Positions 41,796 through 49,236 of a stretch of 49,236 nucleotides of DNA are shown here, in pieces (positions within the stretch are counted from its first letter, which is position 1; every line of letters starts with the position of its first letter). Where the stretch lies: positions 1 through 49,236 of the forward strand of contig JAFRBB010000048.1 in the NCBI GenBank assembly GCA_017405085.1. The letters are read 5' to 3'. This DNA is from Eubacteriaceae bacterium. GTDB taxonomy: Bacteria; Bacillota; Clostridia; Eubacteriales; Eubacteriaceae. A program made the translations under genes and the position numbers. The notes under the pieces are model-generated. The model made no database searches. It was not told the DNA's origin and worked only from the letters and a program-made list of their open reading frames with translations.

Positions 41796-42443
41796 ATGCA
41801 TTTAAGACCCAAACCCTGGATGAAACCCGAACTTGACAAAAGCCCTGTTTATTTGAGAGATCCTTTTCGTTTTCGCGGCCGTTGGCACGACCAATTTGAA
41901 GATCCTGCCCGACCTTTTTATATTGAACTCGGATGCGGAAAAGGGGATTTTATCTCCGCCTCGGCCGAAGCGCATCCCGACGCCAATTTCCTCGGCGTCG
42001 ACATGATCGACACCGTTCTCGCCCACGCCAACCGCAAAGTGCTGCGGGACAACCGCGCCAAAACCCACGTGCGCCTCACCGCTTATGACATCACCCGCTT
42101 CACCGATGTTTTCTCCCCCGAAGACATTGCCGACGGACTTTTTATCAACTTCGCCAATCCCTGGCCCAAAAGGCAGCATCACAAACGACGCCTGACCCAT
42201 CCGAGACAGCTCGAAAACTACAAAAGCGTCTTAAAACCCGGAGGTTTTATCCGATTTAAAACCGATGATGACGCCTTTTTTGAGGATTCCCTTGACTATT
42301 TCGACTCCTGCGGCTTTGAAACAGTCCGCCTTAGCCGCGACGCGCGAAACGAAGGCCTCGACATCGGCCCCGAAACTGAACATGAGCGCATGTTTTTCGC
42401 CCGAGGAATTCCCATCAAATATGTCGAGGTGACAAAAAAATAA
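41796..42443 (+). CDS. trmB: tRNA (guanine-N7-)-methyltransferase
   Basis: A protein of 215 residues that methylates G46 of tRNA with S-adenosylmethionine. FYIELGCGKGDFI is the SAM-binding motif; NFANPWPKRQHHKRRL is the family signature (normally NFSDPWPK, here FANPWPK), and TDDDAFFEDSL follows. The start at 41796 is preferred because GGAG lies 5 bp upstream and the family N-terminus is MHLRxKPW; the upstream frame overlaps the previous terminator. Confidence 0.95.
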   Translation: MHLRPKPWMKPELDKSPVYLRDPFRFRGRWHDQFEDPARPFYIELGCGKGDFISASAEAHPDANFLGVDMIDTVLAHANRKVLRDNRAKTHVRLTAYDITRFTDVFSPEDIADGLFINFANPWPKRQHHKRRLTHPRQLENYKSVLKPGGFIRFKTDDDAFFEDSLDYFDSCGFETVRLSRDARNEGLDIGPETEHERMFFARGIPIKYVEVTKK

Positions 42444-42497
42444 TCAAAAAGCCGCTCAGTCCATCAGACCGAACGGTTTTTAAACAATTGACAAAAC

Positions 42498-42526
42498 GCC
42501 GGAGCATTCGCTCCGGCATTTGTTTT
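42498..42526. terminator. Terminator between trmB and the esterase gene
   Basis: GCCGGAGC and GCTCCGGC pair around ATTC, followed by ATTTGTTTT; it lies between two convergent genes. Confidence 0.85.
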
Positions 42527-42553
42527 ATGATTGAAGACTAGCTCCGGGTTAAA

Positions 42554-44959
42554 TTATTTATCTTGTTGTTGTGGGTTGGCTTTCTTTTTTTTAATGATGA
42601 CGGCGATGATAATTCCCAATACAATCACGCCGCACACCCCTCCGATGATGAGATAAATCGTCGTATTGTCGGCAAACAGGGGTTCCAATTCCGACGCGTT
42701 TTCCTCAAAAGCTTCCAAAACATATTTGTCCCAATGCCTTGCGTCTTTTGTCGCGCTGCCGAATACGTAATCCTCTTGCCCATAATCGATCACATCAAAT
42801 CCTGGAATGGCTTTGCTTGCGCCTTCAACGCGGTAGGCTGCCGCGTTTGCCAAGCCAAAAGAGACCTTGCCATTGGTATATTTGACCCATGAACTGATAT
42901 CTTTACCGCTCGCGGAGCTTTCGGTTCCGTTTTTCGTCTGCTTCGTCGGGCCCGCTTTCGTGATTGCTTTTGCGCCGTTGACATATTTGCCATACATCTG
43001 GTCGACATACAAGCTAAAAGAATCGCCCAAAATTTCCGACGGCACATGTCCGCCGTTCCATTGCCAGTCAATGATCGCGTCCGTTCCGTTGGCCAGCCAT
43101 TTGGCCTGCATATTTAACGACGAAAACATCGACATATCCCCTTCGGAAGCGCCCATTAAAATTCTTGTCCAGGTTGGCGCTTTTGTCGTTTTCGCGCCGA
43201 TGTATTGGAGCGGATCATATAAACCGACGATATTTTTTCCGTATTGATCCCCCGCGTATATTTCATCAATATCTTCTTTATAGGCCTGAACCATTGCTTT
43301 AAAGGTTCGATAATTTGATGAATTTTTGGAACCGGATGCGGATTGGGTTGTGCCTTGATCCGGAGTTCCGACTTTTTCCGATCCATTCCCGTTTGTGCCG
43401 TCGGATTTGGATTCTCCGGAGCCGCCTTGGCCATCTTTCATATCACTCGGTGGATTTCCGCTGGGCTTTTCACCGGCATTTGAATCACTCGAACCACCCG
43501 GGCCGCCTTGGCCATTTTGCATATCGCTTGGCGGATTTCCGCTGGGTTTTTCGCCTGAACCGGAATCACTCGAGCCTCCGGGACCGCCTTGTGCATCTCC
43601 CGATGGTGCTCCGCCCATGGTGCCTTTTTTTGCGGATGTCGCGTATCTTCCTTCGATAAAGGCTTTGGCTTTATCTGATTGGCTCATATTGGCCACATCA
43701 CTGTCTGACAAAGCGTTTCCGTTCGCGTCAAACCATGTGAAATTATCGCCGTAATCTAAATTATCAATGTACCATTGCAAATCAGACACAAATTCCGCCA
43801 AATAGAAGTCCAAATAGGTTCCGCCATACCCATTTGTGTCCGGGTATTTGTTTTGATCGTATTCGATGCTGAGTTTGATGGTGTCGGTTTTGTTGCCGTT
43901 GCCGTTGATATCCAAATCGACATCCGACTCTTTGACAGATAAATTTTGGTCATTAATATAAGTCATATATTTTTGGGCCAATTTTTCCGCCAATTTCTTT
44001 TGAAAATCCGTGTTAAAAGAATAATCTTTGTCCAAATAATATTCAAAGGCCATTGCCATATCCGCTGAGTACAGCGGCGTGATCGCGCTATAGGCCATAC
44101 ATCCCCATACACCGTCATCGATCTCACGGTTTGTTCCGTTAATCGTGACCATTGTCGAGTAGGATCCGTCCGTGTTTTGATAAACGCCAACCGCTCCGGC
44201 TTCAATTTCATAATCATAAAAATCCTGATGATTGGATGTGGCCGCGAGCATCGCCGCATGGGCACCGCCGCCGGAGCCGCCGGTTGACACAAAATAATCA
44301 ACGCTGCCGAGAATGTTTCCCAATAATATATTATATTTGACGAATCTTACCGCGTTCTTTTGATCAACCAAACAGCAAGGCGCATCTCCTGTGTAATAGG
44401 TGTTGCCGTCAGCGTCTTTCGCTGTATCCTGTTTCCCTCTATTGCCGCACGCGACATTGATATATCCCTCTTTCGCGTAAGTCGTCGATGCAGTAGAATT
44501 GCTTGAATTGCCGTATCCCGCCGCACCGGTGTTGATGATAACGGGACAGGATGCCGCCGTGTAGACTTGGCCGTTTGTGCTTGTAACGAACCCTGATGGA
44601 TTGGCAATCATATTGCCGTTGACCGCTTGACTGAAATTCGCTGCTGTCACATCCGCTGTTCCATCTCTGTTTGTATCAATGCCCGCGACATAAGCTCCGG
44701 GAACACATACCGAAACGCCTTGTTCGTCTTCTATGACCGGTTTGACAACCGATGTCACAATCGACATAACCCATGCGTCAGAGTTCGAATCATACGACCA
44801 CGTAAATTTATTATTATTTGCTAGGTTCAAACTTTTTTCAATATTGGCTTTTGTTTCCGCCGAAGTAGCATCGCTTTTCGCGTACACCGGATTGTTCACC
44901 AACAAAAGACTTAACAGCAATGTAAAAATAATCGCTGATACAGTTAGTTTTTGTTTCAT
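42554..44959 (-). CDS. Membrane-anchored tannase-like alpha/beta-hydrolase
   Basis: A secreted protein of 801 residues. The signal peptide ends near VYAKSD. The catalytic region resembles bacterial tannases and feruloyl esterases: GNRGKQDTAKDADGNTYYTG, then CCLVDQKNAVRFVKYN, the nucleophile loop STGGSGGGAHAAM (Ser229), and a late GGHVPSEILGDS with the probable catalytic His. Between them (about 445-545) is a Gly/Ser/Pro low-complexity stretch with a 27-residue tandem repeat around EKPSGNPPSDM. A C-terminal helix and KKKKANPQQQDK anchor it in the membrane, facing outward. It may release gallate or similar acids from plant esters; substrate not certain. Its MarR regulator is upstream. Confidence 0.82.
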   Translation of the reverse strand: MKQKLTVSAIIFTLLLSLLLVNNPVYAKSDATSAETKANIEKSLNLANNNKFTWSYDSNSDAWVMSIVTSVVKPVIEDEQGVSVCVPGAYVAGIDTNRDGTADVTAANFSQAVNGNMIANPSGFVTSTNGQVYTAASCPVIINTGAAGYGNSSNSTASTTYAKEGYINVACGNRGKQDTAKDADGNTYYTGDAPCCLVDQKNAVRFVKYNILLGNILGSVDYFVSTGGSGGGAHAAMLAATSNHQDFYDYEIEAGAVGVYQNTDGSYSTMVTINGTNREIDDGVWGCMAYSAITPLYSADMAMAFEYYLDKDYSFNTDFQKKLAEKLAQKYMTYINDQNLSVKESDVDLDINGNGNKTDTIKLSIEYDQNKYPDTNGYGGTYLDFYLAEFVSDLQWYIDNLDYGDNFTWFDANGNALSDSDVANMSQSDKAKAFIEGRYATSAKKGTMGGAPSGDAQGGPGGSSDSGSGEKPSGNPPSDMQNGQGGPGGSSDSNAGEKPSGNPPSDMKDGQGGSGESKSDGTNGNGSEKVGTPDQGTTQSASGSKNSSNYRTFKAMVQAYKEDIDEIYAGDQYGKNIVGLYDPLQYIGAKTTKAPTWTRILMGASEGDMSMFSSLNMQAKWLANGTDAIIDWQWNGGHVPSEILGDSFSLYVDQMYGKYVNGAKAITKAGPTKQTKNGTESSASGKDISSWVKYTNGKVSFGLANAAAYRVEGASKAIPGFDVIDYGQEDYVFGSATKDARHWDKYVLEAFEENASELEPLFADNTTIYLIIGGVCGVIVLGIIIAVIIKKKKANPQQQDK

Positions 44960-45142
44960 TGGTCATTCTCCTTTCAAGATGCATATGAACGCTTGTGATA
45001 ATAAGCCAAAACAAATTTTTAACTCATAGCAAAATTCAAGATGCCAAAATCAACCCGCCATGATGAGCAGAAGCCTGCAAATACCGATCATAACTGATGA
45101 AGTTGCTTGATGAATTTTTTAAATGTTTTGTATCTCTTCCGT

Positions 45143-45583
45143 TTACAACAATATCGGTTTTCGAAAAATATTTTTAGATATTCCTTTTATGTTTGCATAC
45201 ATTTTGTTTAGTTTTTCCTCCATATCTTGAATCTCTTCTTTTGTAAAACCATTTAACAATATTTCCTCAACATCGTATCGCCTCCCGCTTAATCTGTTGT
45301 ATAAGTCTCTTCCTTTTGAACTGATATTGATTATTTTCGACTGTTTATTTTTTGTTCTTGTAATCAACCCCTTTTCCTCTAAGCGTTTGATAATGCCTAC
45401 AACCGTTGTATGTTTAATCTCCAATAATTCACAAATGTCCTTTTGAATGATGCTTTCCCCTTCGTTTTCAAACAGATATTCCAAGACGATAAACTGTGTC
45501 GCTGTCAAATTGTATTTTCTTAATTTATTGTCGAGCTGTGTTTTCATATACAACGTTAGTTTTTTGACCTGTTCGCAAATCAT
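45143..45583 (-). CDS. MarR-family transcriptional regulator
   Basis: A protein of 146 residues. The winged helix is visible: LTATQFIVLEYLFENEGESI, then ICELLEIKHTTVVGIIKRLE and EKGLITRTKNKQSKIINIS as the wing. MarR proteins usually repress neighbouring genes until a phenolic ligand binds. The tannase-like gene lies 183 bp downstream on the same strand, so the regulator probably controls it in response to phenolic acids, an inference. Very AT-rich, unlike the 50% GC backbone, which suggests transfer. Confidence 0.85.
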   Translation of the reverse strand: MICEQVKKLTLYMKTQLDNKLRKYNLTATQFIVLEYLFENEGESIIQKDICELLEIKHTTVVGIIKRLEEKGLITRTKNKQSKIINISSKGRDLYNRLSGRRYDVEEILLNGFTKEEIQDMEEKLNKMYANIKGISKNIFRKPILL

Positions 45584-45753
45584 ACTTTTCTCCTTATGTA
45601 GTATGCTACATTATATTACCACGATTTATAACATTTTGAAACCGTTTCTTATAAATAAAATTGTGAGGATTATCTTTCTTTAGGTTTGCAGCTTCTTATT
45701 TTCTCGATTATCAAATCTTTTGAGAATTCGACGCGATATGTCAAATGACATCA

Positions 45754-45795
45754 AAAAAACTTCTTTCAACGACTTGTCGAAAGAAGTTTTTGTTT
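45754..45795 (-). terminator. Terminator of the ispF-mtnN-alr operon
   Basis: AAAACTTCTTTC and GAAAGAAGTTTT pair around a loop that itself holds CGACTTGTCG; T runs follow on both strands. It lies about 50 bp past the alr stop. Confidence 0.85.
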
Positions 45796-45843
45796 TCATA
45801 AACCGCCATGGCGCATCCAATAAAATGGCATGATTGTCACACA

Positions 45844-47049
45844 TTAATAATTACCGAAAAACCCGTCATTTAGGATTTCCGCTTCCAGATGCTTTTGTCC
45901 CATGAAATTGTAAATGCGAGGAACGCGCTTGTTGACCATGCAGACAATCTCATAATTGATGGTGCCGAGTTTATCGGCAATTTCATCGGCGGTGATGTGC
46001 TCTCCGAAAAGCTCCACCTCGGTGCCGATTTCAACTCCCGGCACATCGGTGACATCCACGGTGCATTGATCCATGCAGATGTTGCCCACCACCGGCGCGC
46101 GCTGTCCGTTGATCCACACCTCGGTATTCTTTCCCGAAAGCATACGGGTATAACCATCGGCATACCCCACAGGCAGCGTGGCAATTACCCGCGGCGCCTC
46201 GGCGATGTAAGCCCTGCCGTATCCGAGCGAATCCCCGGGCTGAATTGTTTTTAAATAAGAAACTGTCGTCTTAAAGCGCATGACAGGCGTCAGAGGCAGA
46301 TTTTCTTTTTTGACTTCATCCGACGGATACAATCCGTAGAGAATGATGCCGGGCCGTACCGCGTTGTAGACGCTTTTATCAAAATCGATGATGGCCGCGG
46401 AATTTTCCACGTGTTTATAGGGAATATCAATCCCTCGATTTTTTAATTCGGATACAATATCCTTAAAGCGCCGCATTTGAAGATCGGTAAAGGCTTTGTT
46501 CGCTTGATCGGCTGTCGCGAAATGGGTGAACAATCCATAGAGTCGAATTCCCGGAAGGCCGGCGAGCTTTTCGATTTCCTCCGCGGCACTCTCCCACCGA
46601 TAACCGATGCGCCCCATACCGGTGTCGACCTTGACGTGAACGCGGACGCTGTCCCCCGTTTCGGCGCAATAATCCGACAATGCCTTGGCAAACTCATAGG
46701 TGTAAACCGCCGGCTCAATATCCCATTCGACAATTTCGGGAATGGCATCCACCGGAGAATAACCGAGGAGCATGATGTCGGTGCGGTCGATGCCCCGCTG
46801 GCGCAGCGCGATGGCTTCATCGAGAAAGGCGACGGCCAACATATCCACTTCCTCATTTTGGAGCATTTCCGGTATGTCCACACCGTGTCCGTAAGCGTCG
46901 GCTTTCACCACGCCGATGATTTTGACCCCGGGCCCCACATGTTTTTTGATGGCGGCGTAATTGTGATAAAAGGCGTCTAAGTCAATCTCGGCCCAGGTCG
47001 GTCGATGGGCCGGAAGGGTTGTCTGAAAAAAATCGTCGTGCTCAGGCAT
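45844..47049 (-). CDS. alr: Alanine racemase
   Basis: A protein of 401 residues that makes D-alanine for the cell wall using PLP. The PLP lysine lies in VVKADAYGHG near residue 50; HVKVDTGMGRIG, RPGIILYG and CMDQCTVDVTD are further family motifs, the last near the active-site region. The start at 47049 is preferred because GGGATG lies upstream; it overlaps mtnN by 8 bp. Farther Met codons at 47073 and 47070 have no ribosome binding site. Last gene of ispF-mtnN-alr. Confidence 0.95.
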   Translation of the reverse strand: MPEHDDFFQTTLPAHRPTWAEIDLDAFYHNYAAIKKHVGPGVKIIGVVKADAYGHGVDIPEMLQNEEVDMLAVAFLDEAIALRQRGIDRTDIMLLGYSPVDAIPEIVEWDIEPAVYTYEFAKALSDYCAETGDSVRVHVKVDTGMGRIGYRWESAAEEIEKLAGLPGIRLYGLFTHFATADQANKAFTDLQMRRFKDIVSELKNRGIDIPYKHVENSAAIIDFDKSVYNAVRPGIILYGLYPSDEVKKENLPLTPVMRFKTTVSYLKTIQPGDSLGYGRAYIAEAPRVIATLPVGYADGYTRMLSGKNTEVWINGQRAPVVGNICMDQCTVDVTDVPGVEIGTEVELFGEHITADEIADKLGTINYEIVCMVNKRVPRIYNFMGQKHLEAEILNDGFFGNY

Positions 47050-47758
47050 TAGCGTCACATCCCGTGTCATCATTGATTAAGCTGACCATCGCGACGGCAA
47101 AGAGGGCGGTGCGCTCCACCGCCGACTGAAAATGCCCGGCGTAGGTTTCCGTTAAATCCTCATCGGCCAAATCGGAAATACCGCGGATAATGATGACTGG
47201 CACTCCGTTGACCTCGGCCACCTGCGCCACGGCAGCCCCTTCCATTTCGGCGCATATTCCTTCAAAATGGGCGTGAATCGCGTCCTTTAACTGTTTGTTC
47301 GCGACCACTCTGTCCGCCGTCAAAACCCGGCCGAAATGCGTGGGCAGACCGGTTTTATCTTTCACGGAGCGGGCGAGGTCGATGAGTTTTTCATCGCTGC
47401 CGTAGGCCACGCGGTCCATTAACGGCACTTCACCAAGGGCGAATTCGGATGCCGTGGCGTCCACATCATATTGGACAGCATCGGTGGCGACGACAATATC
47501 CCCCATCGACAAAAATGATGCCAACGCGCCGGCAACCCCGACATTGATCACCTGCGATACCCCATAGCAGTCAATCATCGCCTGGGTCGCCGCGGCGGCG
47601 TTGACCTTGCCGACCCCAGATATCGCCACGCACACATCATTGTCACCGATTTTTCCAGAGATAAATCGCATCATGCCTTTTTCGTAAACAGTCTGATCGG
47701 TTGTCCATTTTAAAATGGCATCCGCTTCTTCCTGCATTGCTGTCATAATTCCTATCAT
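47042..47758 (-). CDS. mtnN: 5'-methylthioadenosine/S-adenosylhomocysteine nucleosidase
   Basis: A protein of 238 residues that splits adenine from MTA and SAH, recycling SAM by-products. The opening [14 protein letters not shown], the central GVAGAL, and late [29 protein letters not shown] are the family signatures, with catalytic Glu and Asp. The start at 47758 shares an ATGA with the ispF stop. Confidence 0.94.
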   Translation of the reverse strand: MIGIMTAMQEEADAILKWTTDQTVYEKGMMRFISGKIGDNDVCVAISGVGKVNAAAATQAMIDCYGVSQVINVGVAGALASFLSMGDIVVATDAVQYDVDATASEFALGEVPLMDRVAYGSDEKLIDLARSVKDKTGLPTHFGRVLTADRVVANKQLKDAIHAHFEGICAEMEGAAVAQVAEVNGVPVIIIRGISDLADEDLTETYAGHFQSAVERTALFAVAMVSLINDDTGCDANA

Positions 47759-48240
47759 TTTAACATCAGGCACGCCACCGCCTGAGCAGCAATGCCTTCC
47801 TCCCTTCCGGTAAATCCCAATCGTTCTTCCGTTGTGGCTTTCACGCCGACCTGCGAGACGTCAATGCCCAATGTATCCGCGATGTTTTGCCGCATTTCAT
47901 CGATATACGGCGCGCATTTGGGCACCTGCGCGATGATGACCGAGTCGATATTGCCGACGACGTAGCCTTCGGCGGCAACCTTTTCAGCGACCGTTGCCAA
48001 AAGATTCATGCTGTCCGCGCCCAAATAAGCATCATCGGTGTCCGGGAAAAATTTTCCGATATCACCCAGAGCGAGGGCTCCCAAAAGCGCGTCCATAATT
48101 GCGTGGGTCAGGCAGTCGGCATCGGAATGACCGAGCAGCCCTCGATCGAAGGGAATGTCAACGCCTCCCAAAATCATTTTTCTGTTTTCCACAAGACAAT
48201 GCACATCATAGCCTGTGCCGATTCGTATCGGTTGCTTCAT
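47755..48240 (-). CDS. ispF: 2-C-methyl-D-erythritol 2,4-cyclodiphosphate synthase
   Basis: A protein of 161 residues in the non-mevalonate isoprenoid pathway. GTGYDVHCL binds the metal, [36 protein letters not shown] is the main signature, and [20 protein letters not shown] ends it. AAGGAGG precedes the ATG. First gene of ispF-mtnN-alr, coupled by ATGA to mtnN. IspD is not adjacent. Confidence 0.96.
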   Translation of the reverse strand: MKQPIRIGTGYDVHCLVENRKMILGGVDIPFDRGLLGHSDADCLTHAIMDALLGALALGDIGKFFPDTDDAYLGADSMNLLATVAEKVAAEGYVVGNIDSVIIAQVPKCAPYIDEMRQNIADTLGIDVSQVGVKATTEERLGFTGREEGIAAQAVACLMLK

Positions 48241-48320
48241 GTCATCCTCCTTATCATCGGCTTTCGTCCCAACAAGACCTGCCGATCATATCTATCTTTT
48301 TATTATCCGTCTTTTTGGCA

Positions 48321-48345
48321 AAAAAAACAAGCCCCGCAGGCTTGC
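48321..48345 (-). terminator. Terminator of the zinc-ribbon gene
   Basis: CAAGCC and GGCTTG pair around CCGCA; on the minus strand eight T follow. It lies between the zinc-ribbon gene and ispF. Confidence 0.85.
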
Positions 48346-48476
48346 TCTTTTATCTGGATAATCTGCTTATTCTATTGAGAAAGGCCAACATTTTTCGATT
48401 CCGAAATCAAGTATTTTGTCGGATAACACGGATTGCGTCAAATGTTGCCGGAAGTTTAGTCTTTAATCTGCCGATA

Positions 48477-48794
48477 TCAATCGTTTTTGTTGTGTTCGTT
48501 AATTTCTCTGTAAATCCGGTAGGGCTTGGTGATGATGCGATACGGCAAAATGCGCATAAAAGCGTTGAGATCGGCCTGCATCTCTTTGGTCAGGCGAGCG
48601 GGTTTGGTGAAAACGCGTTTTACAAAATCCTGGGTGAAATTGTCGTCAATGTAGTCCTGATCCATTTGAACGGACATCCCGCAGCGGGTACAGGTGATGC
48701 TGTGAATGCGCTCTCCGCGATAAGTGACTTTGTGATCGGTCTCTTCGTCGCAATTTACGCAAAAAAGCGTGGCGTCAATTTGATTGTTTCCCAT
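48477..48794 (-). CDS. Small zinc-ribbon protein
   Basis: A protein of 105 residues. The first 40 residues hold LFCVNCDEETDHKVTY and ITCTRCGMSVQMD, two CxxC pairs that should bind one zinc ion. The remainder is helical and basic (RLTKEMQADLNAFMRILPYR). I know similar short zinc-ribbon proteins of unknown function in anaerobic Firmicutes; RNA or protein binding is possible. GGAGG lies 10 bp before the ATG. Monocistronic. Confidence 0.8.
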   Translation of the reverse strand: MGNNQIDATLFCVNCDEETDHKVTYRGERIHSITCTRCGMSVQMDQDYIDDNFTQDFVKRVFTKPARLTKEMQADLNAFMRILPYRIITKPYRIYREINEHNKND

Positions 48795-49208
48795 AATTTT
48801 TTATCCTCCGAATGTCAAAATTATCGTATTAACCGTTCGATATTTTGTTCCAATCGATATAAAAAGAGCTATTTGTCATTTAATATCTAGATGAAATAAT
48901 TTCTTTTATTATAACATAAATTAGCATGAATCCTATGCGGATTTTAAAGCGGTCAGACATTTTAAAGAATTCTACCTTTTATTTGACAATTGATAATTTT
49001 ACTAACCGTATCCTTACGCCGACCATCACAAAACACGGACTTACCGTCTATTTCGACATTTTCCTTGATTTCAATCCGTTATCATGCGAGGCCACAAGGT
49101 AGTGGCAGTATAATGGTGTAAAATTGAAAACCAAAAAACGAGCCAAGTGCTCCGCCTTTAGGTATAATGTAAATAAGCAAAAAACACATTACCAAGGAGG
49201 CAAAACAC
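48795..49208. other. Intergenic region leading into an insertion sequence
   Basis: No gene is visible. From about 49100 the sequence (TAATGGTGTAAAATTG and following) looks like the left end of an IS256-type element, and AAGGAGG at 49195 serves the transposase start. The terminal inverted repeat cannot be proved because the other end is outside the window. Confidence 0.5.
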
Positions 49209-49236
49209 ATGGCTCAACTCAATATTACATTAAATC
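49209..49236 (+). CDS. IS256-family transposase, N-terminal start only
   Basis: Only nine codons are inside the window: MAQLNITLN. This is the characteristic opening of IS256-family (mutator-type) DDE transposases of Firmicutes. AAGGAGG lies 7-8 bp upstream. The gene continues past the right edge, so intactness is unknown. Confidence 0.75.

Noticed and set aside
43425-43600. Independent DNA repeat element
   Set aside because: The 81-bp imperfect repeat is in frame and encodes the 27-residue repeats of the esterase insert.

Overview
The window comes from a low-to-mid GC Gram-positive anaerobe, most likely a member of the Clostridia (Eubacteriales). Supporting signs are a T-box leader in front of ileS, a SipW/TasA-type secreted protein, sortase-like tails, an OhrR/MarR regulator, AGGAGG-type ribosome binding sites and many compact operons joined by ATGA overlaps. 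A genus cannot be fixed from the sequence alone. The backbone is close to 50% GC. Several visibly AT-richer patches each carry Fic, toxin-antitoxin or MarR genes and look like accessory insertions.

Layout. 0.2-1.9 kb: a BTAD-type regulator with a decayed GGDEF-like C-terminus, coupled to a small unknown protein. 2.2-3.3 kb: a Fic-like protein whose catalytic His is replaced by Gln, behind two identically spaced inverted repeats. 3.3-5.6 kb: a three-gene surface-protein operon (SipW/TasA-like, SPDTG-tailed, MucBP-like), divergent from a transglutaminase-like lipoprotein. 7.0-11.1 kb: a compact type IV pilus-like operon with a PilC-type platform protein, four small membrane/pilin-like proteins and a PilT-type ATPase, but no PilB. 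An A24 prepilin peptidase without a methylase domain lies apart at 19.3-19.9 kb. 11.2-13.1 kb: a BRO-N/Fic fusion and a wrecked pair of toxin-antitoxin modules whose lesions can be read base by base. 13.2-24.2 kb: tsaC, pncB, a 151-bp tandem repeat, a FIST-GGDEF signalling protein, an arylamine N-acetyltransferase, nfo with a cation efflux gene, and a PAS/degenerate-GGDEF protein.

24.4-28.0 kb: T-box-controlled ileS. 28.1-31.5 kb: an FHA protein with a small membrane partner, then an OhrR-like regulator followed by a second cation diffusion facilitator. 31.7-34.3 kb: a coiled-coil NlpC/P60 hydrolase, a cluster of hairpins, a vapBC module and a PfpI/DJ-1 protein. 34.4-39.5 kb: the pyrimidine operon pyrB-pyrI-pyrC-pyrF-pyrK-pyrD, tightly overlapped and without pyrE. 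40.1-42.4 kb: an unusual fusion of a catalytically decayed DUF559-like domain with a gamma-carbonic anhydrase, then trmB. 42.5-45.6 kb: a large membrane-anchored tannase-like esterase and its MarR regulator. 45.8-48.8 kb: ispF-mtnN-alr and a zinc-ribbon protein. The window ends in the first codons of an IS256-type transposase.

The most notable items are the two Fic-type proteins with their DNA palindromes, the DUF559/gamma-carbonic anhydrase fusion, the PilT-only pilus-like cluster, the traceable decay of the toxin-antitoxin locus, and the 151-bp repeat array.
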